A stretch of DNA of 64,000 bases from Panax quinquefolius (Eukaryota; Streptophyta; Magnoliopsida; Apiales; Araliaceae): NCBI GenBank assembly GCA_020205615.1, contig CM035160.1:122254605-122318604 (forward strand). Reading direction: 5' to 3'. The translations under genes were made by a program, and so were the position numbers. The notes beneath the pieces are model-generated. The model saw only the letters and a list, made by a program, of their open reading frames with translations, had not been told where the DNA came from and ran no database searches. Positions 44,841-57,618 of this stretch are shown here, one piece after another. The number at the start of each line of letters is the position of its first letter. Within the stretch, counting starts at the first letter, position 1.

Positions 44841-45522
44841 ATATTTACAGCTTTTATATATATAACTGCTTACAGCTTTCATATAAATTGCGGCATCATG
44901 TGAGCCTAGGAATCATGTGATCACATATTCAATTTTTTGAATCTAGATTCGGTTCCCGTGATGGACATTTTCAGCTGTAATCAACTTGTAAATTATTCAC
45001 GGTGTTTGAATTTCCTTAGACGTCTCTCATGCCCATAAGAAGTTCGACACTGCTATGTATATTATTTTCTCGAAGATGTTTCACATCTCGAAAATAAAAG
45101 CAATCAAGCCGAACATTTAATAAAAAATAGAAGTATCAAAGGCCTGAATTACTATTGAGCATAAGGGTTTGAAAAACCACTTTTTACAAAACATCATTGC
45201 TATATCTTCTTAAAACTGAATTTTTATACAGAAATTCAAACCCTTTGTATATAGGTGCGAACGGGGCATAACACTACTTCCAGATAAAATTGCACATTGA
45301 TCCACACACACACACACACATATTCATATAACAGTTTAATTGAAAAGTGGCGGTCACCGTGGCAACACGGATGTCGGGGGGTGCCTAACACCTTCCCTCC
45401 GTATAACCAAGTCCCCGGACACTAACGAATCTCAGTTTCACAAACACGTTAAGCAGTGTCACATCACTGGGTCAATTTGCAAATCTTTTCTCGATTGTGT
45501 TGGTACGACCATTTAAAAAACC

Positions 45523-46112
45523 AACTAGCAACTCTTACAGTCCGCTCGTCGACATATACATGTCGGACCTTTTCACAACTTATTTTTTCAAACAAATCTC
45601 ACCTAACATGAGAACACCAAAAGACAAGAATAGAAAAGGAACAAATAAAAATCCTGACGTCAACACCAAACATGATCTAGTAGGAGTTCTATAACAAAAA
45701 CTTAAAGTTTCAAAAACAAGCTTTGATGGAACTTGTATTCTGCAAATTATGAGCCTGATAATATACATATATGCTTGATTTATGAACATAAATGAGCATG
45801 AGTTGTGATTTATAGTCCCTTTGTTCATGGCCAATTTGTTTGGCTTTGAGCTAAATGATTTTTCCAAGGAAAACTTGACATATTTGAAACTAATATCCAT
45901 GAATACCACATGAGGTATGTTTTGATTTTGTGAGCATGTAAACATTACTTAACCTCATATGAAGAGAGATTTAAAGGTGTTTTGTATGTAAAATTGTATG
46001 GTTTAATGTCTAAAATGATTTCAAAAGTAAACTCGGATGTTTTCCAAACTAAGTTGCATTTGTATGAGTAGTTAAGTTCTGAAGATTTAAGGTGGCATAT
46101 TTATGTTTATTT
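45523..46112. other. No recognised feature (possible internal start of element E)
   Basis: This AT-rich sequence has no coding signal. If LTR E is a 5' LTR this would be its untranslated leader. It ends at the start of F2. Confidence 0.5.
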
Positions 46113-49095
46113 TGTGACACCCCCAAATCCCGGTACTTCATTACCTCAAGATTTGGTGTTCACTTAATCAAAACATTCATATTTAACTACCCAATCATAA
46201 TAAAATTGAATAATAAAACCTGCCCATACAGGATTACATTAATAAAAATATTATCTCCCAGGTTATCTAACCTTTAATTACAATCATTCAAATGCGGAAA
46301 TTAAATAAATGCTTCATTACATCAATCAAATTAAAGTCTAATAATTAACTGTCAACATATTACAAGTCTTCAAAACTTGTTCATCTTCCTCTTGCCCTTA
46401 CTGGTGCTAGGTACATCGACCTTCTCATCCTTAGCTGTAATGGTTATATAAGCAAGAGTGAGCAAACAAAGCTCACTTGAAATAAGAATGAATAACTTTA
46501 CAACATTTGCCAAATAATAGGCTCAATAAAACTGAATGATATGTTCTATTAACATTCTGAAATATACCACTGAGGGTCTAATGACCACGAACCATGTCCA
46601 CAGTTATAAGTAATCTTTCAACTTTAACTTTAACAGTTATATGACTATAAGGACTCCACGTACTTAGGGGGATCAATCATTCGTACAATGTATTATGCAT
46701 AAATATTTTAACGCTAAGCGTAAACCCCTAAAAATAGGGTTGTTCATCTCAGTATTTAGATTACAAGTCCTCACCAAAGTAAGTTTGGTTTGGATACATT
46801 TCAAGGTAATTTGGAGTTCAACGAACATCAACTAAGGATTAGTTGAATAAAATAAAATCACACTATGCTATGAATAAATCATTGTGTACTAAAGTTACGC
46901 TTTAGGAATAATCTAATAGCATAAATGTTGAATAACTATCATTACCTTGCTTGAACAACATTAAGCCAAGGTTATTTAGAATTGAATACTAAGCATGCAT
47001 AACGAACAGCAATTTGAACAATAATAACTATTCAACAACAGTATATTAGATTATGTAAACTTGCATGCTATTTGACAAGTTAAAGACAAGGATAACTTGC
47101 TTAACATCAAAATAAGGTTTAGAAAACTTGTACCATCATGAACAACTAGATACCAAAGCTTGCAAAATTACAGTTGAAATAGGACAAGTAAACTTGCCTA
47201 GCAATAAACAAACTAGCTCAACGAACGTGTAGAGTTAGAAAACTTGCTCAATTATAAAAGTAGAATTAGAGAACTTGCTCAATGTACAAAGATAGGTTTA
47301 GAAACTTGCTCAATTTAAAAAGATAGGTTTAGAAACTTACTTAATGTAAAAAGATAGGTTTAGAAACTTGCCTCGAGTGTAAGCTATAATATTAACTCAC
47401 GTTCACCTACATATAGGTTTAGAACCATCATCTATTAGATATACTAACATTCACGTTCCAACACAACATGCATTTCTAGTTAGACTTACTATTTTAGCAC
47501 AAGTCTTAAGATACCATGCAAATATCAGAAATTACAAGTGTTAACCTTCACAACACATGTTTACTATTCATCATGCTCACTAAGTCCTAATATACCACGT
47601 TCATCACTTACAAATCATTCAAACTTTAAATCTACTAACCACATAGCACGATTCTGTTTTAGTTATATTAGTACATGTTTATTATACTAACACATCACTA
47701 GACCAACGTACGTCGCTATCCCGAAACTACAGCAGCAGCAGACCGCTTCCTTCATATCGATTAATATTGGTGCAAAATTTGCTGTTGCACGCATGAGAAA
47801 GCGCACTCGGCATGAATAGTAGCCGTTTTTTACCCAAATAACACGAATTTCACCCACCAAACAGTGAAATTAACACAAACAATTGATATAAACTAATCAT
47901 AAACATGATTGCTAACATATTCAACCACTTAGCACAATTTAACAACACTTCTAACTATTTTAATTTCTCAAAATTCATATTTTTATACTAAAACTCCATT
48001 TTTGAGTATCTTCACAAAAATTATCACTGTAATCTCTATACTTGGCCAAATTGCTTCGTTCAAATTACGTTATGCTCGTTTCTTAATGAACTAACATATA
48101 CAAGACTCAATTTACAGTTTAACATCTGAATTGACCATCAAAATGGGTACTTACATGAGCCATATGAAAAAATACATATAAACATATATTGTCAAAATTT
48201 TCTTCTACTGAAAACCAAAATTAGCATGCAATTCTTGTTTAAACATGATTTCTAATCATCATAAACACATGTAATCATCATAACTAATTCTAGAACATGG
48301 TTTACAGATAATTTTGGTAAAAACTTATACACAGTGAATGATGTTCAAGAATATAGAACATTTTAACGTAAAACATATATGTTAGGGTTTTAACGCATAC
48401 CTTTTTGTTGCTTAAGAAAACCTTGCTAGAATAATTAGAATCCACATCTCTCAATTCTCTCTCAAAACCCTCTGAACTTCTTCTCTTTTCTTACTCAGGC
48501 TTAGACTTAGACAACTAACAAGTATGCGTAAAAGAATAAAATTGATATAATAATAATACGTATATTTATTAGGATATCAGTTATAAAAATAACGTATAAG
48601 TTATAATTATATTATATTTATTATTTAATTTAATTTATTTATTTAGTTTATTATAATTCAAAATTAAAAAGAATTCCAAAAGTCATAGGGCTTTGTTTGG
48701 CAAATCATTTAAAATTAAAGAGTTTATATCCTTAAGCATTGTTTGGGTAAAACTAGATTAAAACTACTTTAATTTATTTTAATAACTCCTTATACTATAG
48801 TATTTGTCACACTTTATTCAATCAAGCTTTCATATTTAATTTAATTAATTTAAATAACAATTAATTAAATAAATCATTTAATCACATGACTCAATACAAA
48901 TAATTAACCATCAATTTGAAATATCAACATAATAATAATTTCCTTAATTCATTAATTATTTATTTAACAAATAATTAACCAAATAAAATCAAATCAGATT
49001 AAACAAATATTTATTTAATGATAAACACATCCATTAAATATTTATATATAATTCAGTAAATATTTAATATTATAATTAAAATCTGGAATGTTACA
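46113..49095 (-). repeat. F2 3' LTR
   Basis: This 2983-bp LTR starts TGTGACACCCCCAAATCC on the plus strand and ends GGAATGTTACA. Homology to F1 is clear at the left end (CGGTACTTC, GGTGTTCACT) and in the GGGTTGTTCATCTCAGT block (46737-46753). A series of short repeats with AGATAGGTTTAGAAACTTG lies at 47285-47370. No supported gene. Confidence 0.85.
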
Positions 49096-49436
49096 GCATT
49101 CCCTCCTTAAAAGGATTCTGTTCTCAGAATCATAATTCAAATAATCAAATTGTCACATATTTTGTCTCTAAACATGATTCATATGTGTTAAACATAATGG
49201 AATTTAACTAAATGTGAGAGTAGGCATGTTATATAGTGATAAACAATGCTAGTCACGCGTAAATGACGTGAACACTTGTGAGCATGCGTATTAAATATTA
49301 TGTGATCTCTTTATGTAGATATATGGTTGACATGGTAGGCATTGTGATTTAATGACCCTATTTGGCCTATTTCCTTAGAAATCCCAAACTAAGACCTTGA
49401 TGTGTTAAAGTGAACTTAGGATGGTCATACCTATAT
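49096..49436 (-). other. F2 polypurine tract and 3' internal remnant
   Basis: On the minus strand AACAGAATCCTTTTAAGGAG and then GGAATGC precede the LTR start TGTAACATTCC, the usual context of a gypsy 3' LTR. The remaining 300 bp have no recognisable coding sequence. Confidence 0.75.
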
Positions 49437-52264
49437 TGTAAGACCCCAACTTTTATGAATAAAGAATAATTTTCTCGAAATATATTTTTGAATATTATGG
49501 TGTGGATTTGATATAATGTTATAGTTGTGGGTAATATTTACAAATTTTGCAAAGTAAGCAAGTGGTTATATAATATTCGATTGGTCGGGGAATATTCGCT
49601 TTAACAGGGAATATTCGTACGACGGCGCAATCATTGGTGGACCCCACAATGGAAGTATTATCGTAGTTAGAAAATGACAGAATTATCTTTTTATAAAAAT
49701 AACAGCGAAAGTGTTACCGTTAAACTGTTGAACTACCTGGTAGTAAAAGTACATTAATACGTGTGGTTGCATAGTAGCACACGGTATTGATTATTGATGC
49801 TTATGTGAGAAGTCACTCAGTTATACTCAATTATTGCTACTGTAATTGCTGCATCTTATCTCTCATATTATTGATTCAATTATTGTCACAGTATCATCTG
49901 TATAATATTTATTATTATTAAATCAATAATTGAGACGAAAAAGTTATTCATATTATTATTTTCAATATTGACAATGTCTAGAAATTCTGTTAAGGAGAGG
50001 TTTGGTCACCTAATTGCGTGCCAATAAGGAGAAATCCTTATCGGAAGCCCCTCTTCACGGGAACGACACGGTTGTTAAATATTGTGAGTCATAATATTAA
50101 TGATGAATAAGTTCGTGTTGATCAAAGATGAAATTGATAGTTCCACTATGTTGGGATTATTAGTGTTGGTGGAAATCGACATTTATTTCGATAATAATTG
50201 ATGTCTGGAGGTTATATTGACCAATCGGGTAATTAATCGGATAAATGAGCAATTATTTGCTATTATTTCACATGCTTATAACTATTTGTTCACATTTGTG
50301 TACTATTAATTCACATTCATGTACTATTAGGGGAGGTGGTGCAAGATTGATAATACTTACATGACTAAATTAAAAATGGAGGTATAGATGAAGGTACTAT
50401 ACTGTAATTAGTTTTTTCACATGATTATACTATTAAGTCACATGAATGAACTATTGATTCACATTATTTACTAGTAGGGGAGGTGGTGCAAGTTTGATAA
50501 TACTTGCAAGACTAAATTAAAAATGAAGAATAAGAGGAAGGTATTATACTGTAACATTTCGAGCCCCAAAACGTGCAATTATCGAAACTATATTTTCCTA
50601 TAAATAGAAGCTCATTCTTCCTTCATTTCTCACCAATTCACAAAAGATTTAGAGCAATTATTATAGAGAGAAAGACGAAGAGAAGTCTGCTACCTCACTA
50701 TTCCAGTATCCAGTTTTTCTAAGGTAAGGGGTATTATTCTTTCGTATTCATGAAGAGAGTTATTTTCTTTCAATACTCGTAAAGGTTGTTATTCCATTCT
50801 TTATTATTCTATTGAAATAACCTGTCTGTGCGGTCTATCGCATGCCTGGTGAAATCTGTTGTTATTTCATTCTTTATTATTCTGTTGAACATCCTGTCTG
50901 TGCGGATTACGCATGACCTGGTTCCATTCTTTATTATTTTGTTGGAATATCCTGTCTGTGTGGATTACGCATATCCTGGTTCCATTCTTTATTATTACAT
51001 TTGGAATATCATGTACTGCATGCTGGTTACGTATGACTGTTCCATTCTTTATTATTACGTAGGAATAACTTGTTAGTGTGGATTACGCACGCCTGGTGAA
51101 TTCTTCTGTTATTACATTCTTTATTATTCTGTTGGACTAATCTGTCTACGTGGATTACCGTATGGCGGCAAAAATCCATTTGCGGTTTCATATATTCTAT
51201 TATACTTAGTTGGTTAAAGTTTTGGCTTTTGTACTCCATGAAATTAATGGAATATCCTTGATATTTGCGCTTCATCCAGTATCTTTTCATGGAAATATTC
51301 TTCTGAGCATTCTTGAATTTTACTCCAAAAAATAGTATCATGTTGATAATTTGGACGTTATTGATTTCTGGATAAATTAAATTATAAATCTTTAAAAATT
51401 TATCATTGAACTTGTTTTATTGAATTCTTATATCATTGTCATCATCCTTATGTTTATAATATGTTGAAAGTCATATGTGGCCTGTAGTGCATAGATGGAC
51501 TTGGTATGATTATGACCAGGGATTATTCGGTATAATCAAGACCGTAATGTTACAAATGATGTGGTAAAAATCCTCATTGGCCGTAGTGCATTGATGGACA
51601 GTTGTTGGCATGATCATGACCATTGATGAATACACGAATATCCTTGGCCCGTAGTGCATGGATAATTTGTGGTCGTGATACTAATGAATATCATTGGCCG
51701 TAGTGCAGGGATGATGTGGTTTATTTATTTAGCTGAGTCTCAGCAATAAAAGTGATGAAAAACCTTTTAAATCATAAAAGATAGTAGATTTTATTCTCTA
51801 CTTGACTCTTATAATGGATTTCTTATAATGGATTGCTTGTTCCGCTGCAGTTAAACTTGATGTTTATTATATTTTATCAGTGTAACACTGTTGAAGGCTA
51901 AAGATAAATTATTCTGCATTATCTTAGTCATAATATTTCTTACTGGGCTAGTTGAGCTCACCCTTTCTTTCATTGTTCTCTTCAGGAAATGAGAACGTAG
52001 TCGGGACTAATCGGGGAACGGAGTGATGGTCCAGATGATAGCATTAGTAGTCCTCACTATTCTGTTAAAAAGTGTGATAATAAATGTAATGAGGACTCCA
52101 TTGAGTGTGGATATTGTCTAGATGACAATATTCTTATTAAAACTCTTAGATTATGTTTTGTCATATTTTACACGACTGTTGTATAATTAAGTTGTATTTG
52201 AATTTTATACCATGTATTTGGTGACTCAAGATGGGTGATGTATACCTATTTTGGGGGCGTCACA
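49437..52264 (+). repeat. A2 5' LTR
   Basis: An uninterrupted 2828-bp family A LTR from TGTAAGACCCC to GGGGGCGTCACA. It has a TATA box at 50599-50607, donor-like AAGGTAAGGGG (50721-50731), hairpin array (50785-51135), a CTCTTCAGGAAATGAG block (51980-51995) and the usual end. It is the best reference copy for the family in this window. Confidence 0.93.
50599..50607 (+). promoter_or_regulatory. TATA box of A2 LTR
   Basis: TATAAATAG stands at the same LTR position as in A1 and A3. Confidence 0.75.
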
Positions 52265-52266
52265 GT

Positions 52267-52278
52267 TGGTATTAAAGC
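52267..52278 (+). other. Primer-binding site of A2
   Basis: TGGTATTAAAGC, two bases after the LTR, is a two-mismatch version of the initiator Met-tRNA complement. Confidence 0.85.
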
Positions 52279-52450
52279 TTAGGATATGATCCTTGGCTGA
52301 GATGTGAGACAAGAACTAGGAGGGGAGAGACGGGGAATTCCTTCGCTAGTATGACCTACCTAAGTTTATTTGGTATTTATTTGGTCGGTCAGAGTATAGG
52401 GATAATATGTGACATGTCAATTAACCCTTGTTTTGTGGCAGTATTTGAAA

Positions 52451-53475
52451 ATGACATCCGAGAATGTTGAGAATAGCAATGGAGCACAGGAGACCGTTGA
52501 GTCTCCACAGATCAATAATCAGGATAATGTGCATCAGGAAGGCGATAATCCTCATACATACAACAACACTGAACAAATGATGAATGATGGAATGTTCAGA
52601 GGCTTTATGCAATTCATGCAACATCAAGCGAGAGCGGCTCCTGTCCAAAATGTAGGTGGAAACACTGGAAACTCTCGGACGGTCACCGCTAAATAGTTCA
52701 AGGAGCTGGGACCATCAGAGTTTATTGGAGAGCCAAAACCACTTAAAGCGGAAGCGTGGATAAAGCAGATCACCAAGATATTTGATGTTTTGGGATGCTC
52801 CGAGGATTAAAAGGTTCCATTTGCCACCTTTATGTTGCAAGGAGAGGCGGATTACTGGTGGGAATCGGTAAAGCGTACTCAACCTGCCGCACTGAAGATG
52901 TCTTGGGAGAAGTTCCAAGAACTATTAAACAATAAGTACTTTCCCGAAAGTATTCGTAACATAAAAGAGGTAGAGTTCATCAAGGTGGAGCAGAACAATA
53001 TGACCATATCACAGTACAAAGCTAAGTTTGTCGAGTTGTCCTGGTTTACGTCTCACTTGGTTGATAATGAGGAGAGAATGATGCGGATGTTTATAAGAGG
53101 TTTGAAACCCGAGATACGTCAATACTTAATTTCTCACAAATTGTGTTTGTATTCAGATGTTGTTAATAGGGCTCAGTTATTGGAGCGCGATAATGAGTCA
53201 ACTCAACCAAGAGAAAGCAGTCGGCAAAATTATAATACCAGTGGTAGCAGTCATCGAAGCGGTGACAAAAAACGTGGAGGGAATCAACATGCCAGAAATG
53301 GTAACCACTTCGGTGCTAATCATGGCCAAGACAGTAAAAATGGACATTTTAAGAAAAGGAGATTCAACAATGATAGAAAGACGTCAGCACCAGCAACCGT
53401 TGTTAAGGAAGGAGAACGACCACTTATCATATGCTTCAAATGCGGAGGGGAGGGGCATATCAGTCCAAACTCATG
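52451..53475 (+). pseudogene. Gag of A2 (broken)
   Basis: From ATG 52451 one frame runs to about 53475, with stops at 52694 (TAG for a Gln in A3) and 52808 (TAA for a Gln in A3). It shows the gag core: LKAEAWIKQITKIFDVLGC, FATFMLQGEADYWWESV, MTISQYKAKFVELS and FIRGLKPEIRQYL. It then has an Asn/His/Gly/Arg-rich linker and the start of a knuckle, CFKCGGEGHISPNS, where the final Cys is lost at a one-base deletion. The frame then changes and the second knuckle, CYNCGREGHLARFC, belongs to the next entry. Confidence 0.87.
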
Positions 53476-54021
53476 ATGCGTCACGATCAAAAGTGTTATA
53501 ATTGTGGAAGAGAAGGTCACCTAGCCCGATTTTGTCATGCACCAAAGACAAGTACAGCTGGGATGGAGGCACCAAAGGCCGTCCCAAAAAAGTCAAAGCC
53601 GGTAGTTCAAAGGAGAGCGTTTGTCGTAACCTCCCAGAAAGCAAGGAACCCGAACGAGGTCATCATGGGTAAGCTTATCATAAACTCTAGCGAAGTCTAT
53701 ACCTTATTTGATACCGGTTCTACCCATTCTTTTATTTCTCCTACTTGCGCTCAACGTTTAAATTTGACTCCGAAGAAATTAGACTTTGACTTATCGGTTG
53801 AAACTCCGTTGGGAGAAACCTTCATTACATCCACTGTTTATAAGTCTTGTTTGATTCAAATCGGCAACCGCACGTTACCTGTCGATCTTATTTCTTTAAA
53901 AATACTTACATTTGACGTGATTCTAGGGATTGATTGGTTAGCTACTCATCATGCTAAAATTGTTTGTTTTCGTAAGGTTATTATCTTTCATATTCCTAAT
54001 CAACCTATTATGTGAATTTAA
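53476..54021 (+). pseudogene. Nucleocapsid end and protease of A2 (broken)
   Basis: The frame that opens at 53431 encodes the intact knuckle CYNCGREGHLARFC. A linker follows, then the protease with LFDTGSTHSFIS (catalytic DTG), LTPKKLDFDLSVETPLGE, and VILGIDWLATHHAKIVCF. It stops at 54013 (TGA) and 54019 (TAA), then continues in the same frame into RT. The second stop replaces a Gln codon seen in A1. Confidence 0.86.
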
Positions 54022-55230
54022 GCGACCAAACCATTAAAATCAATCACGGTCATCTTAAGCCATAAAGCTATTCGTTTATTGAAAAACGGATGTCAAGCTT
54101 TCTTAGCTCATGTCACAGATTTAAACAATAATACGTCAGATTTGAATGATATTTCTATTGTTAATAATTTTCCTAACGTATTCCCCGAAGAACTTCCTGG
54201 CCTACCCCCGGAGTGTGAAATCGAGTTTGGTATCGACCTTGAACCCAGTACAAAACCCATTTCCAAAGCCCCATATCGAATGGCTCCTATTGAACTTCAG
54301 GAGTTAAAAACCCAACTGCAGGAATTGTTAGACATCGGTTTCATTCGACCTAGTACGTCTCCTTGGGGTGCTCCTGTTCTATTCGTGAAGAAGAAAGATG
54401 GAAGTATGCGACTTTTTATTGATTATCGGGAGTTGAATCATGTCACCATCAAAAATAGGTACCCGTTAACTCGCATTGATGACCTGTTTGACCAGTTGCA
54501 AGGCGCAAAATTCTTTTCAAAGATTGATCTTCGTTCTAGATATCATCAATTGAAGATTAAAACTGATGACATTCCAAAGATTGCTTTCAGAACTCGGTAC
54601 GGGCATTATGAATTCTTAGTCATGTCTTTTGGATTGACTAATGTTCCTGCTGCCTTCATGGATATGATGAACCGAGTATTCAAGGAATATTTGGATCACT
54701 TTGTGGTCGTCTTTATTGATGACATCCTCATATACTCCAAAACCCGTGAAGACCATGAGCAACACTTGAGGCTGATACTCCAAAAGCTTTGTGAAAACAA
54801 GTTATATGCCAAGTTAAAGAAATACGAGTTCTGGCTTGAGGAAGTTGCATTCCTTGGGCACGTAATATCAAATCATAGGATATCTGTTGACCCAACAAAG
54901 ATTGAAGCAATTCAAAGCTGGGAGCAACCTAAATCAGTGACCGAAGTACGTAGCTTTCTCGGCTTAGGTGATTATTATCGGAGATTCATAGAAGGGTTTT
55001 CTCGAATCGCTACTCCATTAACTCAGCTGACTCGAAAAGATACAAAATTTGGTTGGAGCGAGGAATTTGAGAAGAGTTTTCAAGAACTCAAGAGGAGACT
55101 CATTTCAGCACATGTTCTGACAATACCATCTGGCTTGGAGGGATTTGTCATCTACAGTGATGCTTCGGGCAAAGGGTTGGGATGTGTTCTCATGCAACAT
55201 GGGAAAATCATTGCCTATGCCTCAAGACAA
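54022..55230 (+). pseudogene. Reverse transcriptase and RNase H start of A2 (3' truncated)
   Basis: An open frame of about 390 residues with all RT landmarks: [63 protein letters not shown] and the catalytic FIDDILIYS. The [10 protein letters not shown] connection and the RNase H start, [13 protein letters not shown] with its Asp, follow. It breaks off after IIAYASRQL, where normal pol would continue; the next bases are A3 LTR. LGHVIS and FIRPSTSPW identify a chromovirus-type RT. The polymerase domain itself looks intact, unlike in A1 and A3. Confidence 0.9.
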
Positions 55231-56188
55231 CTATTCACGAATACGATACTATTCACAAAAAAATTAAATTTTCTTTTCTGTGTCCAAGATTGTCTGTTAT
55301 GATTCCTATCTTTGATTGGATCTATGTTTTGGTCTTCATTCTTGAATTTTACTCCACTCTGGTTATTTATGAAATATTTTTGAACTTGGATTGTTTAAAG
55401 TACGAATCCTTAATAATTGTTCTTTTGTTTCATTGGATTCGTTTTCTTTAAAATATTTTTCATCATCCTCAGTCCTAAATGATGATATAACTGAATATCT
55501 TTGGCCTGTAGTGCAAAGATGAATGATTTTATGATGAATATCTTTGGCCCGTAGTGCAAAGATGAACAGGTGTTTAGATGAACATGACCAACTGGTGAAT
55601 TTCTTTGGCATGTAGTGCAAAGATGAATATTTGATTTATGATGTATATTGATTGATGTTACAGGGATAAAATATTGATGATGGACTTTTAAATTCATAGA
55701 TGATAGTAGATTTCATTCTCTACTTAACTCTTCTAATGAATTGTTGTTTCCGCTGCAATTGTTGATCTAAAACTTGTTGTCTATTGTATTCTATCAGATT
55801 TTTCCCTGTTGAAGACTAAGGATAATTTGTTGTGCATTATCTTAGTCATAATATGCTTTACTGGGCTAGTTGAGCTCACCCTTTTCCTTTTTGTTCCATT
55901 TTTCTTCTCAAGAGATGAGAATATAGCCGGAACTAGTCGGGGTGTGAGTAATGGTTCAAGATGATGTTTTAGTAGTCCTCACTATTTTGTAAAATAGTGT
56001 ATCAATAATTGCAATGAGGACTTATTTGAGTGTGGATATTGTCTAGAAGACAATATTTGTATTTAAACTCACAGTTTATGTGTTGTCGTATTTTGCACGA
56101 TAATTGTATTAATGAAGTTGTAGTTGTTTACGTACCATGTATTTGGCGACTTCGAATGGGTAATGTATACCTATTTTGGGGCGCCACA
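55231..56188 (+). repeat. A3 5' LTR, 3' portion only
   Basis: This matches 61065-61828 of the A3 3' LTR at roughly 95 percent by eye and continues to the LTR end GGGGCGCCACA. It includes three copies of a unit with TTTGGCCYGTAGTGCAAAGA (55500-55620). The primer site region GTTGGTATCGGTAACTTAGG follows at 56189. Confidence 0.88.
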
Positions 56189-56377
56189 GTTGGTATCGGT
56201 AACTTAGGGATATGATCTCTCCATGGAGATCGGGGAATAGAACTAGGAGGGAGAGACGAGTAAATCCTTCGCTAGTGTGTCCTACCTAAGTTTATTTGTT
56301 GGTCGGTCATAATATAGGGGTATTATATGATTTATTAATTTGTTTAATTAACCCTTGTTTTATGGCAGTATTTAAGA

Positions 56378-57618
56378 ATGTCAACTGAGAATGTTAACAG
56401 TGGAGTAAATGAGACCGTGGAGACGCCTTTGTTCACCAACGAGGAGAACGTGCAACAGGCTGGCAATGTTCCTCCTGTGAACAACACCACTGAGTAGATG
56501 ACGAACAATGGTATGTTTAGGAACTTTCTAGAATTCATGCAAAACCAAATGAGAAAGACTACTGTTCAAAATGCAGGTGGAAACACTGGCAACTCACGGA
56601 TGGTCACCGCTAAGCAGTTCAAGGAGTTAGGACCGCCGGAGTTTTTGGGAAAGCCAGAACCACTTATAGCAGAGACGTGGATAAAGCAGATCACTAAGAT
56701 ATTTGATGTCTTGGGATGCTCAGGGGAGCAAAAGGTTCCTTTCGCCATTTTCATGTTACGAGGAGAGAGGCGATTATTGGTGGGAATCAAGTAAAGCGTA
56801 CTCACTTCTTCACCAAGACCGAAGATGTCTTGGGAGAAGTTCCAAGAATTGTTCCACGACAAGTACTTTCCCGAAAGTATTCGTTACATGAAGGAGGTAG
56901 AGTTCATCAAGCTAGAGCAAAACAATATGAACGTGTCATAGTACGAAGCTAAGTTTGTCGAGTTGTCCCGATTTGTATCCCATTTAGTTGATAATGAAGA
57001 GAGAATGACGCGAATGTTTCTACGAGGTTTGAATCCCAAAATACGTCAATACCTCTTTCTCACAAACTTTGTTTATATTTAGATGTTGTGAATAGGGCTC
57101 AGTTATTGGAGCACGATAATGAGTCGGCTCAATTGAAGAATAATGACCAACAACTCGATGATAATCGTACAGGTGGCGACGGTCATCGGAACAATGATAA
57201 CCATCGTGGAGGAAATTATCATGCCAGAAATGGTAACCACTTCAGTGGTAATCATGGCCAAGGTAATAGAAGAAATAACTCAAGCAGAAATTTCACGAAG
57301 AGAAGATTTAACAATGACGGGAAGACGTCGGCACCAACACCAGCAACGAATTTTAGAGGAGGAGAAAGACCGCCAGTTAGATGCTACAAATGCGGAGAAG
57401 AGGGACACAAAAGTCCAAATTGTTCACAACCTTCCGAGGTATGTTATAATTGTGGAAAAGAAGGTCATATCCCTCAAGATTGTACGGTAGCAAAACCCAG
57501 TCCAGCGGGGATGGTGACTCAAAAGGCTGTCCTAGAAAAGTCAAAGTCAATGGTTCCTGGAACGTTTGTCGTGATAGGTCAGAATGCGAGGAACTCGAAC
57601 GAAGTTAGCACGGGTTAG
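56378..57618 (+). pseudogene. Gag of A3 (broken)
   Basis: ATG 56378 matches the A2 gag start. A stop at 56495 and frame changes near 56760 and 57060 break it. The core is visible as LIAETWIKQITKIFDVLGCS. The nucleocapsid (57088-57618) has two intact knuckles, CYKCGEEGHKSPNC (57382-57423) and CYNCGKEGHIPQDC (57442-57483). They are preceded by an Asn/His/Gly-rich linker with HRNNDNHRGGNYH. It is better preserved than the rest of this element. Confidence 0.85.

Larger units (their letters stand above)
42891..45522 (+). repeat. Ogre/TatIV-like LTR (E), right end approximate
   Basis: It starts TGTAGACACTCGAAATTTTG, like Ogre-type LTRs of legumes and others. Near its end it has GGGTGCCTAACACCTTCCCT followed by GTATAACCAAGTCCCCGGAC (45397-45418), a block I know from the U5 region of Ogre LTRs. 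A degraded tRNA-Arg-like primer site may be TAGCAACTC (45526-45534). Inside are a 33-bp hairpin array, a GC-richer promoter with TATA box, long TA tracts and a further tandem repeat. The composition is much less AT-biased at 42940-44000 than in the neighbours. No gag or pol of this element is in the window; whether it is a solo LTR is unknown. Confidence 0.6.
46113..49436 (-). mobile_element. 3' end of a minus-strand gypsy element, family F (F2)
   Basis: An LTR (46113-49095) is followed on its right by the reverse complement of a polypurine tract and a short internal remnant. The element therefore reads right to left and this is its 3' LTR. The rest is missing: A2 begins at 49437 inside it, and no continuation of F2 is found within the window. 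Confidence 0.8.
49437..55230 (+). mobile_element. Tekay-like gypsy element A2, truncated at 55230
   Basis: A complete 5' LTR (49437-52264), primer site, gag and pol through the start of RNase H are present. The element then breaks off in mid-codon context at about 55230, where a partial LTR of A3 begins. Integrase, chromodomain and 3' LTR are missing. It has the best-preserved RT of the window. The left flank is TATAT (49432-49436); its partner cannot be found because the right end is lost. Confidence 0.88.

Noticed and set aside
44583..44920. Frames encoding Tyr/Ile/Phe-rich peptides across TA tracts
   Set aside because: They arise from microsatellites and the CCACC repeat and have no gene-like features.
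55231..56188. Independent insertion of a solo LTR between A2 and A3
   Set aside because: Only the last 958 bp of the LTR are present, no target duplication exists, and it leads directly into the A3 primer site and gag. It is therefore the truncated 5' LTR of A3.
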